From positions 1 to 64,000 of the forward strand of contig JAWKHJ010000005.1 in the NCBI GenBank assembly GCA_041394905.1: a stretch of 64,000 bases of DNA, read 5' to 3'. Positions 9,939 to 20,012 of this stretch are shown piece by piece (the first letter of the stretch is position 1; each line of letters starts with the position of its first letter). The DNA is from RI-231 sp041394905 (GTDB lineage Bacteria; Acidobacteriota; Terriglobia; Bryobacterales; UBA6623). Both the position numbers and the translations under genes were made by a program. The notes beneath the pieces were generated by a model. The model ran no database searches. It was not told the origin of the DNA and saw only the letters and a program-made list of their open reading frames with translations.

Positions 9939-11319
9939 CGTGCGCTTTGCATCGCGGCCAGACGCCGCTCCGCCTCCGCCAGGGCGTTCGCCACTGACGA
10001 CGGCGCAGTGCCGCCCGGCGGCGTATGGTTCTCGAGCGCGCGCCGCGCCGAGAGCAACTCCATCGCGCTTTCGTCCAGCTCCGGCGCGATCTTCTGCAGC
10101 TCAGGCAACGTCCAGTCCTGCGGCTTCTTGCCCTGGCGGACGCTCTCGAGCACGAGGCCGCCAACCACCTGATGTGCACGGTGGAAGGCCACGCCGCTGC
10201 GCGCCAGGAACTCGGCCAAGGCGGTCGCGACGGTCCAGCTGTCTTGTGCGGCGCGCTCCATCGCCTGCGGCTTGAGCTTGGACGTGTCGATGCAAAGACG
10301 CAGCACTTCCAGCGCACCCGCGAGATGGTCAGCCGCGTCGAACACGGGCGGCTTGTCCTCTTGCATGTCGCGGTTGTAGGCCATGGGCAGGCCTTTGATC
10401 AGCACCATCAGCGCCTGCAAGTCGCCGATGACGGGGCCGGTCTTGCCGCGCAGCAGCTCGAGCGCGTCCGGGTTGCGCTTTTGCGGCATCAGGCTCGAGC
10501 CGGTGGTCACTTCGTCGCCCGGCTCCATGAAGCCGAACTCCTCGCTCGAGTAGAGGATCCAGTCCTCGGCCAGCCGGCTGACGTGCAGCATCGTGGTCGA
10601 GGCGGCATAGAGGAAGTCGAGCGCGAAGTCGCGGTCGCTGACCGCATCGAGCGAGTTGTGCGAGATCTTCGCAAAGCCCAACTCCTCGGCGATGGCGGCA
10701 CGGTCGAACGGGAAGCCCGAGCCAGCGAGCGCGCCCGAGCCGTACGGCAACACGTCCGCGCGGTCGTAGGCCTGGCCCATGCGCTCCCAATCGCGCGCGA
10801 ACATCTCGAAGTAGGCCAGGCAGTAGTGCGTCCAGAGCACGCCCTGCGCCCGGCGCAGGTGCGTGTAGCCGGGCAGCAGCGCGCTAGGCTCGCGCTTGGC
10901 GAAGTCGAGCAGCGCCTGCATCACGCCTTCCAGCCGTTGCTGGTCGGCGCGGATCTCCTTCTTGATCCACAGCCGCACGTCGGTCGCAACTTGCTCATTG
11001 CGGCTGCGCCCGGTGTGGATCTTGCCCGCCAAATCCTCGGCCTTCTCACCGAGCTTGCGGATGACGAAAGTGTGGACGTCCTCGTCCGTCGCACCGTCAA
11101 AATAACCCGGCTCGGCGGACTCGGCGAGCATCGCGTCGAACGCCGCAAGAATGCGGTCGCGCTGCTCCCCCGTGAAGATGCCGACGCGCTCGAGAGCGGA
11201 CGCCCAGGCCTTGGAGCCCACCACGTCCGCCTCGAACAGCCGCCGGTCGAAGCTCAACGACTCGGAAAAGTCCTCGAACAGCTTCGCCGGCCCAGACTCG
11301 AAACGTCCACCCCAGAGCT

Positions 11320-11323
<4 letters not shown>
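9935..11323 (-). CDS. argH: Argininosuccinate lyase
   Basis: Start taken as the GTG at 11323, which overlaps the argG stop (GTGA) and gives VKLWGGRFESGPAKLFEDFS, the standard ArgH N-terminus; the open frame continues upstream only as an out-of-frame shadow of argG. The 462-residue length is normal. Landmarks are KIHTGRSRNEQVATDVRLW (substrate site, R-S-R-N-E-Q), LLPGYTHLRRAQGVLWTHY with the catalytic histidine region, and the flexible catalytic loop GSSLMPQKRNPDALEL with its essential serine. It splits argininosuccinate into arginine and fumarate in the cytoplasm, the last step of arginine synthesis. Its stop overlaps argR. Confidence 0.96.
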
Positions 11324-12537
<1,214 letters not shown>

Positions 12538-12584
12538 GAGCTGACCTCAGACGGATAAAAAGGTAACGGGCAACGGACGACGGA

Positions 12585-13541
12585 TCAGCGTCCGCCGGCC
12601 AACAACATCAGCAGCAGAGCCTTCTGCGCGTGCAGGCGATTCTCGGCTTGGTCGAAAACGACCGAGCGGTCCGATTCGATGACAGCGTCGGTCACTTCTT
12701 CGCCGCGCAGCGCGGGCAGGCAGTGCATGAAGACGGAGTCCTTGCCGGCGAGGTCCATCATCTCGTCGTCGACTTGGAAGTCGGCGAAGGCGATGCGGCG
12801 CTCTTGCGTCTCCTGCTCCCAGCCCATGCTGGTCCACACGTCGGTGTAGACGCCGATGGCGCCCTTGACGCCTTCGCGGTAGTCGGTCGTCAAGGTGACG
12901 CTGGCGCCGTTCTTCTCGGCGATAGCACGCGCTTCGTCGACGATCTCTTCCTCGGGCTCGTAGCCTTCCGGCCCGGCGACGACGACGTGGACGCCCAGCA
13001 GTGCGCCGGAGAGCATCAGCGAGTGGCAAACATTGTTGCCGTCGCCGACGTAGGCCACTTTCTTGCCGCGCAGGTCGCCGAAGCGCTCCTGCAAGGTCAG
13101 GTAGTCGGCCATGGCCTGGCAAGGATGAAAACGTCCGGTGAGGGCGTTGACCACCGGCTTGGACGACCACTCGGCGAGAGTCTCTACCGTGTCCTGCGCG
13201 TATGTGCGCGCGATGATCACATCGAACCAGCGCTCGAGATTGCGCGACATGTCGCGGGCGGGCTCGCGCTCGCCGATCTTCTCGCCACGGTGGTCTTGGA
13301 ATACGGCGTCGCCGCCGAGCTGCTTCATCGCGAGCTCGAAGGTCACGCGGGTGCGCAATGAGGGCTTCTCAAAGAGCATCGAAGCATAGCGGCCTGCGAG
13401 AACATGCGCGTAATCGGCGGGCGACGCTTTCACGTCCGCCGCGAGGTTCAGCAGCGAGCGCAGCTCGTCACCGGAGAGGTCGGTGTCGCGCAGCAAATTC
13501 TGCGTCGAGAGCGATGCGATTGCTGGGGCTGCAGTGGTCAT
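12585..13541 (-). CDS. argF: Ornithine carbamoyltransferase
   Basis: The 318-residue protein has the carbamoyl-phosphate motif SLRTR at 61-65, HPCQ at 139-142, DVWTSMG at 234-240 (the ornithine-side SMG loop) and HCLP at 273-276, all in the order of true ornithine carbamoyltransferases; the SMG loop argues against the acetylornithine variant. It makes citrulline from ornithine and carbamoyl phosphate. ATG at 13541 has GGAGA eight to twelve bases upstream. It is the first gene of argF-argG-argH-argR, and a near-perfect ARG box lies 15-32 bases before the start codon, so the operon should be repressed by the ArgR it encodes. Confidence 0.97.
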   Translation of the reverse strand: MTTAAPAIASLSTQNLLRDTDLSGDELRSLLNLAADVKASPADYAHVLAGRYASMLFEKPSLRTRVTFELAMKQLGGDAVFQDHRGEKIGEREPARDMSRNLERWFDVIIARTYAQDTVETLAEWSSKPVVNALTGRFHPCQAMADYLTLQERFGDLRGKKVAYVGDGNNVCHSLMLSGALLGVHVVVAGPEGYEPEEEIVDEARAIAEKNGASVTLTTDYREGVKGAIGVYTDVWTSMGWEQETQERRIAFADFQVDDEMMDLAGKDSVFMHCLPALRGEEVTDAVIESDRSVVFDQAENRLHAQKALLLMLLAGGR

Positions 13542-13555
13542 GGGCGGTCTCCGCG

Positions 13556-13573
13556 ACTGAAATTTTATTCAGA
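13556..13573 (-). promoter_or_regulatory. Candidate ArgR operator (ARG box) before argF
   Basis: The 18 bases actgaaattttattcaga fit the enterobacterial ARG-box consensus wnTGAATwwwwATTCAnw at every position but one (TGAAA instead of TGAAT). Two bases on, 13576-13593 carries a second copy with an intact TGAAT left half and a weak right half; paired boxes two or three bases apart are the usual ArgR hexamer target. The box sits 15-32 bases ahead of the argF start codon and the operon ends in argR, so repression of argFGHR by arginine-bound ArgR is the simple reading. Confidence 0.75.
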
Positions 13574-13629
13574 CCAATGAATAATCTCACATCTCGGCGC
13601 GGTTCCGCAAGGGGCCGTTCCGGCGAGGC

Positions 13630-14304
13630 TCACTCGTAGCGGCCGTAGGCCTGACGCGCGCCGTTGCGCTCGTCCTCTTTCGCCACAGCTTCGTTGAACC
13701 ACTCGATCACCGCGGCGTACCCCAGGCTCTCCGGGTCGTGGCGCAGGTAGCCCTCGACCACGGCCACCACGTGGAAGCCTTGCCTCAACTGGAAGGTGAG
13801 CGTTCGGTCGACCAGCTCACCGCGCACCACTTTGCGCACGTAGTCGCGCGCCGACATCTGGTCAGCATGCTTGTGATAGTCGCGTAGGCGGGCGCCGGCT
13901 CGAATGCGCAGCAATCCCAAGCGCTCAGCGAGCTCGCGGCGCGCCTTGTAGATGGCCTTGCCGACTCCGCGCCCCTGCGACGAGGGCCGCACCATGATCT
14001 CAGCGCCGTAGAGCGTGTGGCCTTCCGGGTCATGGTTCGTGAACATGCCGTAGTCGGTCATGTCACGCCAGTTGTCTTGCAGCTCGTAATCGTCCCAGGC
14101 CACGATCAGGCTGGCGGCCATGCCGGCCAAACGCCCGTCGAGCTCGGCTACCAACTGGCCTTCCGGGAAGACAGCCAAGTGCGAAGCTAATTGCTTCTCG
14201 CCCCAGGGCGGAACGTCGGGATAGACTTCACGGCAAATCTCGATGATCTCCGCGAAGTCCGCGGGCTGGGTGTTGCGAACAATCAGCGACGAAGCGCCGC
14301 TCAT
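13630..14304 (-). CDS. GNAT-family acetyltransferase paired with nitrilase
   Basis: The 224-residue protein contains the acetyl-CoA site MVRPSSQGRGVGKAIYKARR (Q/R-x2-G-x-G/A), preceded by GHTLYGAEI, with an N-terminal VRNTQPADFAEIIEICREVY typical of GNAT beginnings. ATG at 14304 overlaps the nitrilase stop (ATGA), so the two are translated together. Proteins in which a GNAT domain is fused ahead of a carbon-nitrogen hydrolase are common in databases; here the same two domains are separate genes in the opposite order. The pair probably acts on one small amine or amide substrate, but which one is not evident. It lies 88 bases upstream of argF on the same strand; the ARG box lies in that gap. 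Confidence 0.85.
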   Translation of the reverse strand: MSGASSLIVRNTQPADFAEIIEICREVYPDVPPWGEKQLASHLAVFPEGQLVAELDGRLAGMAASLIVAWDDYELQDNWRDMTDYGMFTNHDPEGHTLYGAEIMVRPSSQGRGVGKAIYKARRELAERLGLLRIRAGARLRDYHKHADQMSARDYVRKVVRGELVDRTLTFQLRQGFHVVAVVEGYLRHDPESLGYAAVIEWFNEAVAKEDERNGARQAYGRYE

Positions 14305-15195
14305 AGGCGTATGTGCTCCAAAGAAGAAGCGATCTCAACTGATCTCTGGCTATCCACCAGCGGCAACACCGTGCCGCTCGAGCGCGCGTCCACGATGGTG
14401 CGCATGTTCAGACTGCCAATTACCATCATCTCTTGATTGGCGTTGCCTTCCGCCAAAATTCCGTCACGCGAGAATGCAAAATCGGACGGGGTGAGGATGG
14501 ACGCAATGCCGTAGTTGAGCGAGACCGCCGGCACGGCCGGCAGCGAGCCGACGGTCGGCGAGTGGATGACGTACATCTGATTTTCGATGGCCCGGGCCTG
14601 GGCGCAGTAACGTACGCGCAGATAACCCTGGCGGTCGTCGGTGCAGCTAGGCACCACGAGCAGATGCGACCCAGCCCGAGCGGCGGCGCGCACGATCTGG
14701 GGAACTCGCAGTCGTAGCAGATGGCGATCGTCACCAGCCCGAACTCGGTCTCGAACAGGCGCAGCTTCGAGCGCGGCGAGATGATCCACTCTTCCTTCTC
14801 GAAGCGCGTCATGTGCATCTTGCCTTGCACGCCGAAGTTGCCGTTGGGCGCGAAAAGAAGCTCTCGTTGTAGACGCGCTCGTCGTCGCCCTTGTCCATCG
14901 TGGGCACCGTGCCGGCGACGATGTGGATCTTGTAGTCCTTGGCAAGCTGCTGCATCAACTCGCACACGCGCGGGGCTTGGCTTGCCAGATCACGGATCTG
15001 CTCCTGCATCGGACGGCGTATGTCGCCGAGGGTCAGGAGTTGCGCGGAGAAGTATTCCGGAAAGACGATCAGCTTGCAGCGGTAATCTTCCGCCGTATCG
15101 ACCAGCGCCTCCACCTGCTCGCGAAATTGATCGAACGAGCGAACGGGACGAATAAAGTATTGCAGCGAGGCGACGCGGATGTGATCAGAGTTCAT
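14301..15195 (-). CDS. Carbon-nitrogen hydrolase (nitrilase superfamily), frameshifted
   Basis: ATG at 15195 gives MNSDHIRVASLQYFIRPVRS. The Glu-Lys-Cys triad is present across three frames: E in CKLIVFPEYFSAQLL, K in FGVQGKMHMTRFEKEEW, C in TIAICYDCEFP. Frame changes are needed near 14845-14860 and 14695-14705; the last frame continues HLLVVPSCTDDRQGYLRVR and AQARAIENQMYVIHSPTVGS and stops at 14301. The corrected length of about 297 residues is normal for an amidase of the N-carbamoylputrescine amidase/omega-amidase group. It starts eight bases after the MFS stop, suggesting an operon permease-nitrilase-GNAT. The substrate is unknown. Confidence 0.8.
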
Positions 15196-15202
15196 CGTTT
15201 TT

Positions 15203-16400
15203 CTATTGTGACCGAGGGCGCAATGAGCGCAAGGCAAACAGCGCAGGCAAGGACGCAGCAACAGCGGCCAAGAACGCAACCGGATAACCAGCTGCGGCGA
15301 CTACACGACCACCAACGAATGCCGCCCCGCTTTCGCACAGATTCGTTACGCCCATGAACAAGCTGAACTGTGTACCGCCAAGCCGTGTATCGGTCAAATT
15401 CATAAACAGCGTAAGATGCCGCGGTGTAGAGTCCAATGCCCAAGTAGACCGCCGCGAGGGTGACTACGCGCGAAGACTCAAACCACCAATCGGCGGCAGC
15501 TGCCATCGAGACCAATGCAGCGAGCACAGCCAGGAAGGTCGCTGTCGCCGTGCGTGCGCCCCAGCGGTCCGCCGCGACGCCCGCCAAGGCCCCGGCCAGC
15601 ATCAACACGATCGTTCCCGTGAAGAAGAGGCCCACGCCGGACTCGCTCACGCCACGATCAATCAAGTACGGTCCAGCTAGCGCGCCGACAGTCTCGAAAG
15701 CCGCTCCGCCCAGCAGAGCGACCACAAGACCGAGCGCTAAATTCCGTCCGTGGAGCGCCGCCCGCAAGGCTTTGACAACTCCCCTGCCCCCGCTGGCAGT
15801 GCGCGCCTGACTCCGCGGCTCTGACGTCGCGGTCAGGACCAGCGCAGTCACGCATCCCAACAAGACGATCATCGCGGCGATGGCAGTGTTACGCCCCACC
15901 GTGCCGGCCGCGAGCAACAAGCCCGCGCCGAAGGCCCAACGGCCGGTCAGCATGCCCGCTTGCATCGCACCAGAGAGCCGCCCACGCTCCTCCTCCGGCG
16001 CCACCGAAATGGCATAAGCGTCGATCGCCGCGTCTTGCGTGGACGCCGCCACAGCATGCGCCAGCAGGAATGGCGTCAACGTGGCGATGGAGCCTGCCAA
16101 GTCCAGCCAAAGCAGCGGCGCAAGCGTGAGCGCCATCAGGGTCTGGCAGCCCACGATCCACCAGCGACGCTTCGCCGGCGTCAAGTCGATCAGCGGCGCC
16201 CAGACGAACTTGATCGCCCACGGGAGCGCAAGCATTGCCGTCAACCCAGTGATCGCCTCGACCGGCGCGCCGCCTTCGCGCAAAGTCGCAGGAAGCGCCC
16301 ACCACAGGAAGCCAATCGGGGCGCCCTCGGAGAAGTACAGTGCCGCGAACAGCGCACGACGGCCCCTGGTTGTCTTGCTCAGGTCCAAAGCGCGCTTCAA
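15203..16400 (-). CDS. MFS permease, AmpG/PAT-like, one frameshift
   Basis: The product has about twelve hydrophobic helices and begins KTTRGRRALFAALYFSEGAP followed by IGFLWWALPATLREGG, a beginning seen in AmpG-like (PAT family) permeases, with VWAPLIDLTPAKRRWWIVGC in the first loop. The frame breaks near 15405-15415 in YTAASYAVYEF; in the correct frame it continues FMNLTDTRLGGTQFSLFMGV and stops at 15203-15205, giving about 399 residues. AmpG imports anhydro-muropeptides; this homologue may carry another amide substrate handled by the downstream nitrilase. Transport direction and substrate are inference. Confidence 0.75.
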
Positions 16401-16460
16401 GCTTCGCAGATTGAACGCTCCCGCTGCCCCGTGCTACCTTCCTAGGGTCGAGGAGAATCC

Positions 16461-16620
16461 ATGCAAACAATCCGATTTGCCGTCTGCATTCTAATCGCTG
16501 CACCGGCTTTCGCCACGACCGTCAGCACTGTTCCGGAGCCCAGCAGCCTGTCGATGCTGGCTGTCGGCGGCGCCCGCCGGATTGTTTTTGTTGTGGCGTA
16601 AGAAGCGCAACGCCAAGTAA
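16461..16620 (+). CDS. Minimal PEP-CTERM protein, probable frameshift
   Basis: ATG at 16461 follows AGGAGAA (16451-16457). The product is a signal peptide, MQTIRFAVCILIAAPAFATT, followed almost at once by the sorting signal VPEPSSLSMLAVGG. As written the frame stops at 16601 (46 residues). Removing one C from the CCC run at 16573-16575 instead gives GLFLLWRKKRNAK and a stop at 16618-16620, the hydrophobic stretch and basic tail that complete a PEP-CTERM domain (about 53 residues in all). Exosortase-processed proteins normally have a long body between the two signals; here there are only a few residues. It could be a decayed gene, an internal deletion or a truly tiny surface peptide. No exosortase is in the window. 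Confidence 0.7.
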
Positions 16621-16646
16621 CCTGCGTTCGACCATTCCGGAGCCCC

Positions 16647-17510
16647 GTGGTGAATGAAGGCGATTGGCGCTTTGGCGCAATCCTGGGCGTCTTCTTCGTT
16701 GTCGCCACCTGGGAAACCCTCCGGCCGTTTCGAAAGCCGACCGTCTCCACGAGCCGGCGTTGGACCGGAAACCTGATTCTCTACTTCACATCTAGCTGGC
16801 TTGCCGCCCTCATCTTGCCCTTTCAGCACGGTCGCCGTCGCGATGGCGGTGAGAGCTCGCCTTATGGCGTCCTCAACCATCCGTGGCTGCCGACATGGGC
16901 GGCTTGGATCATCACCGTTTTCGCGCTTGATTTCGTGCGCTTCAGCCAGCATTGGCTGCTGCATCGCGTTCCGATCTTGTGGCGAATGCACAAGGTGCAT
17001 CACTCCGACCTGGATTACGATCTCACCACAGGGTTACGATTTCATCCGCTCGAGGCGCTGCTGACACTTTCCACGCAGTGCGCGGTCGTCGCGTTGCTCG
17101 CTCCGCCTCCGCTAGCGGTGCTCGCGGGCGAGCTCTTATTCATCGTCCAGGTGCATCTCGTGCACGGCAACATCGCCTTCCCAGACGCCTTGGACCGCAG
17201 CGTACGTTGGTTGTTGGTGACGCCAAACCTCCACGCCATCCACCACACGACGGATATCGCCGATCAAAACACCAACTTCGGGGGGCTTTTCACGCTCTGG
17301 GATCGGCTCTGCCGGACGCTGAGGTTCCGGTCAGGCGCAGAACGCGCCGCCGCTCCAATGGGCCTCGAGGGCTACCAAGGGGAACGGGGCGCGCGCATGT
17401 CGACTCTCTTTCTGCTGCCCTTTAGGAGTGAGGACGGCGGCAACTACGAAAGCACTTCGCGCAACCGGCCGGCGGCTTCATCCCAACCGCGCCCGCCGCG
17501 CGGCTCATAG
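16647..17510 (+). CDS. Fatty acid hydroxylase/sterol desaturase-family membrane protein
   Basis: GTG at 16647 (a second GTG follows directly) opens a 287-residue membrane protein with the full di-iron histidine set: HWLLH, then HKVHH, then HAIHH, plus FHPLEALLTL between them, and four or more hydrophobic segments. These motifs define the fatty acid hydroxylase superfamily (PF04116), which oxidises lipid chains or sterols at the membrane. The last 20 or so codons are unusually polar and run 67 bases into the convergent rhamnulokinase gene, so the true end may be earlier and hidden by an indel near 17430. The lipid substrate is unknown. Confidence 0.85.
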   Translation: MVNEGDWRFGAILGVFFVVATWETLRPFRKPTVSTSRRWTGNLILYFTSSWLAALILPFQHGRRRDGGESSPYGVLNHPWLPTWAAWIITVFALDFVRFSQHWLLHRVPILWRMHKVHHSDLDYDLTTGLRFHPLEALLTLSTQCAVVALLAPPPLAVLAGELLFIVQVHLVHGNIAFPDALDRSVRWLLVTPNLHAIHHTTDIADQNTNFGGLFTLWDRLCRTLRFRSGAERAAAPMGLEGYQGERGARMSTLFLLPFRSEDGGNYESTSRNRPAASSQPRPPRGS

Positions 17511-18907
17511 CGCTTCGGCTCGAACGAACGACGCACGATTTCGCGCACCTGGGCGCCATCCGCCACGCGGCCCATCCCAACCGCCTGCACCAGCACGTTG
17601 CCCAGCGCGGTCGCCTCCACCGGGCCCGCCACCACTTCCACACCGCAGGCGTCGGCGGCATATTGCGAGAGCATCTCGTTCTGCGAGCCGCCGCCTACCA
17701 CGTGCAAGGTCTGGGCGCGCTCGCCCACGATCTCGCCCAGATCATCGAGCGTCTGCCGATACTTGAGCGCCAAGCTCTCGAAGATCGCCCGCGCAAACTC
17801 GCCCGGCGTGCGCGGCGCGGGCTGGCCATGGTCGCTGCACCAATCGGCGATACGCTGCGGCATGCCGTCCGGCGCGACAAACACCGGCGCATCCACGTCG
17901 AAGAGCGAACGAAATGGCGGCGCCGCTTCCGCCGCCGCGATCAACTCCTCGTACGAGATCCGGTCACCGGCCAAGGCCCATTCCCGGCGACACTCTTCGA
18001 GCAACCATAGGCCGCAGATGTTCTTGAGCAGCCGCGTGGTTCCCCACACGCCGCCTTCGTTGGTGAAGTTCTTCTCGAGCGCCTTCGCCGTCACGCGCGG
18101 CTCGGGAATTTCCGCCCCGAGCAGCGACCACGTACCCGAGCTCAGGAACGCCCAGTTGCGCCCCGAAGCCGGAACGGCGGCGACGGCCGAGCCGGTGTCA
18201 TGCGAGGCCGGCGCGACCACGCTCATGCCGTTCAGCCCGCAAGCCTCGGCCACGGACGGCAGCACTGGCCCGAGTTTCGTACCTGGCTGGACCACCTCGC
18301 GCAGGATGTGCGTCGGCAGGCCGAGCTTTTCGAGCAGCGGCTTCGCCCAGGCCTTCTTGCGTGGGTCGTAGAACTGCGTCGTCGTCGCGTCGCTGTACTC
18401 GCAAACCTTCACGCCGGTGAGCCAGTAATGGAACAGGTCCGGCATCATCAGCAATGCGTCGGCCGCGTCCAAAGCCGCCGTATTTTTCATGGAGTAGAGC
18501 TGGAACAGCGTGTTGATCTCCATGAATTGCAGGCCGGTTTGATCGAAGATCTCCTCGCGCGAGACGATGTCGAGCACCTTGGGCAGCAGTCCATTCGTGC
18601 GCGCGTCGCGATAGTTGTAAGGGTTGCCCACCAGCCCGCCCAGTCGATCGAGCAGAGCGAAGTCCACTCCCCAGGTGTCGACCGCGGCCGAAACCGGCCG
18701 CTGAGGCGCCGCATGGCGCAAACCGACCTGGATCTCCTCCCACAACCGCAACACGTCCCAATGCAAGCCGTCGACGACGCGCACGCCCGGGTTGGGAAAA
18801 CGGTGCAGCTCCTCGAGCGCGATGCGTTCGCCGTCAAAGTGGCCCGCCATCACGCGCCCGCTACCGGCGCCTAAATCAATTGCAATATAAGTTTCCGCGC
18901 TGCTCAC
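17444..18907 (-). CDS. rhaB: Rhamnulokinase
   Basis: Start chosen as the GTG at 18907, giving VSSAETYIAIDLGAGSGRVM, the usual beginning of FGGY kinases; upstream codons look non-coding and run into the divergent gene. Length 487 residues fits RhaB. Landmarks are GLHWDVLRLWEEI, SAAVDTWGVDFALLD (D-T-W-G-V-D, typical of rhamnulokinase), GNPYNYRDART, APASHDTGSAVAAVP, SSGTWSLLGAEIPEP and the ATP-site stretch LHVVGGGSQNEMLSQYAAD. It phosphorylates L-rhamnulose at C1 in the cytoplasm. The usual rhaA and rhaD partners are not next to it here. Divergent from the Wzt-like gene with 68 bases between starts. Confidence 0.93.
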   Translation of the reverse strand: MSSAETYIAIDLGAGSGRVMAGHFDGERIALEELHRFPNPGVRVVDGLHWDVLRLWEEIQVGLRHAAPQRPVSAAVDTWGVDFALLDRLGGLVGNPYNYRDARTNGLLPKVLDIVSREEIFDQTGLQFMEINTLFQLYSMKNTAALDAADALLMMPDLFHYWLTGVKVCEYSDATTTQFYDPRKKAWAKPLLEKLGLPTHILREVVQPGTKLGPVLPSVAEACGLNGMSVVAPASHDTGSAVAAVPASGRNWAFLSSGTWSLLGAEIPEPRVTAKALEKNFTNEGGVWGTTRLLKNICGLWLLEECRREWALAGDRISYEELIAAAEAAPPFRSLFDVDAPVFVAPDGMPQRIADWCSDHGQPAPRTPGEFARAIFESLALKYRQTLDDLGEIVGERAQTLHVVGGGSQNEMLSQYAADACGVEVVAGPVEATALGNVLVQAVGMGRVADGAQVREIVRRSFEPKRYEPRGGRGWDEAAGRLREVLS

Positions 18908-18975
18908 GAACGCCGATTGTCCCCCAGGCGCCGCCGGGGCGGCAACAAGGCGGTAACCCAGCCGCCACGGATACA

Positions 18976-19959
18976 ATGGACTTTTCCCCCATGGCCTTGC
19001 GATTCGAACGCGTGCGCTGCAAGATCGACGACCTCGAGATTGCCGCGGATTTTTCTTTGACTCCCGGCGCAATCGTCGGCGTCACCGGCCCTGACCCAGG
19101 CGAGCTCCAACTCTGGATGGACCTTGCCTCCGGCGCCATTCCGCCCGATCAAGGCGAGGTCGAGCGAGAGACAATGTTCGTCGCCGGTCCGAGCTTTCTC
19201 TCGGGCGACCCGGAATCGGTCTGCTGGTGGGTCAACGCGGCGCTCGCGTCGGAAGCTGCGGTGCTCGCCATCGGCCCCGCGTTCGCGCTGGCCGCCCCCG
19301 GCTTCCGGATTGCCGCCCTGCGCGAGCTGCACGCCATTGCGCGCGAAGGCGCTCTGGTGCTGCTGGTCTCGCAAGACCTCGACATGCTCGAGCGTCACTG
19401 CGACGAAACCATCGTCATCGAAAACGGGGTGATCATCGACCGCGGCGATCCGCGCGCTACACTCGGCGCCTACCGCAAGCGCATCGCCGCCGAGCTGCGC
19501 GAGGCCGAAACGGATCCGCCGGAGGAGATCGCGCGCCATGGCGACGGCCGCGCCAGCATCGTCTCGTTTGAGCTGCTCGGCGCCGATGGCGAACCGACGG
19601 CCTCGCTCGAAACCGGCGAGCAAGCGACACTCGTCGCCCGCGTCCAATTCGACGATGCGATCGAAGATCCCGTCTTCGGCATACTCATTCGCAATCGCGT
19701 CGGCGTCTCGGTCTACGGAACCAACACTGAACTCGAAAATGTCCACTTCGGCCCGGTCGAAGAAGGGCAAGAGGTCGAGCTGCGCTTCCAGTTCGCCTGC
19801 GCTCTTTGCCCGCAGGATTACACCGTGACCATCGCCAGCCACGACCCCGACGGCACGGCCCACGACTGGCTCGAAGAAGCCCTGCTGTTCCAAGTGACCG
19901 ACACTCGCTTCACCGAAGGCGTCGCGAATCTGCGCGCCAAGGTCGAAGTCCGCGCGTAG
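18976..19959 (+). CDS. Wzt-like protein with inactive ATPase domain and sugar-binding C-terminus
   Basis: ATG at 18976 gives 327 residues. The N-terminal 190 align by eye with a polysaccharide-export ABC ATPase: the strand before the P-loop reads IVGVTGPDPGELQLW where active enzymes have G-x4-GKS/T, so the Walker A lysine is gone; the helical domain with the LSGGQ signature is essentially missing; VLAIGPAFALAA stands where the Walker B acidic residues should be; and the H-loop is LVSQDLDML instead of VSHD. ENGVIIDRGDPRATLGAYRK matches the end of the ATPase domain. Residues 200-327 (SIVSFELLGADGEPTASLET on to FTEGVANLRAKVEV) match the Wzt C-terminal domain (PF14524), which binds the glycan end. 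It could recognise a glycan without hydrolysing ATP. No partner Wzm permease is nearby. Confidence 0.8.
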   Translation: MDFSPMALRFERVRCKIDDLEIAADFSLTPGAIVGVTGPDPGELQLWMDLASGAIPPDQGEVERETMFVAGPSFLSGDPESVCWWVNAALASEAAVLAIGPAFALAAPGFRIAALRELHAIAREGALVLLVSQDLDMLERHCDETIVIENGVIIDRGDPRATLGAYRKRIAAELREAETDPPEEIARHGDGRASIVSFELLGADGEPTASLETGEQATLVARVQFDDAIEDPVFGILIRNRVGVSVYGTNTELENVHFGPVEEGQEVELRFQFACALCPQDYTVTIASHDPDGTAHDWLEEALLFQVTDTRFTEGVANLRAKVEVRA

Positions 19960-20012
19960 CGAAAAGGCTGGCCACGTCGCGTCCCGGGGGTTATACTCCC
20001 CACGGGGCGCCG

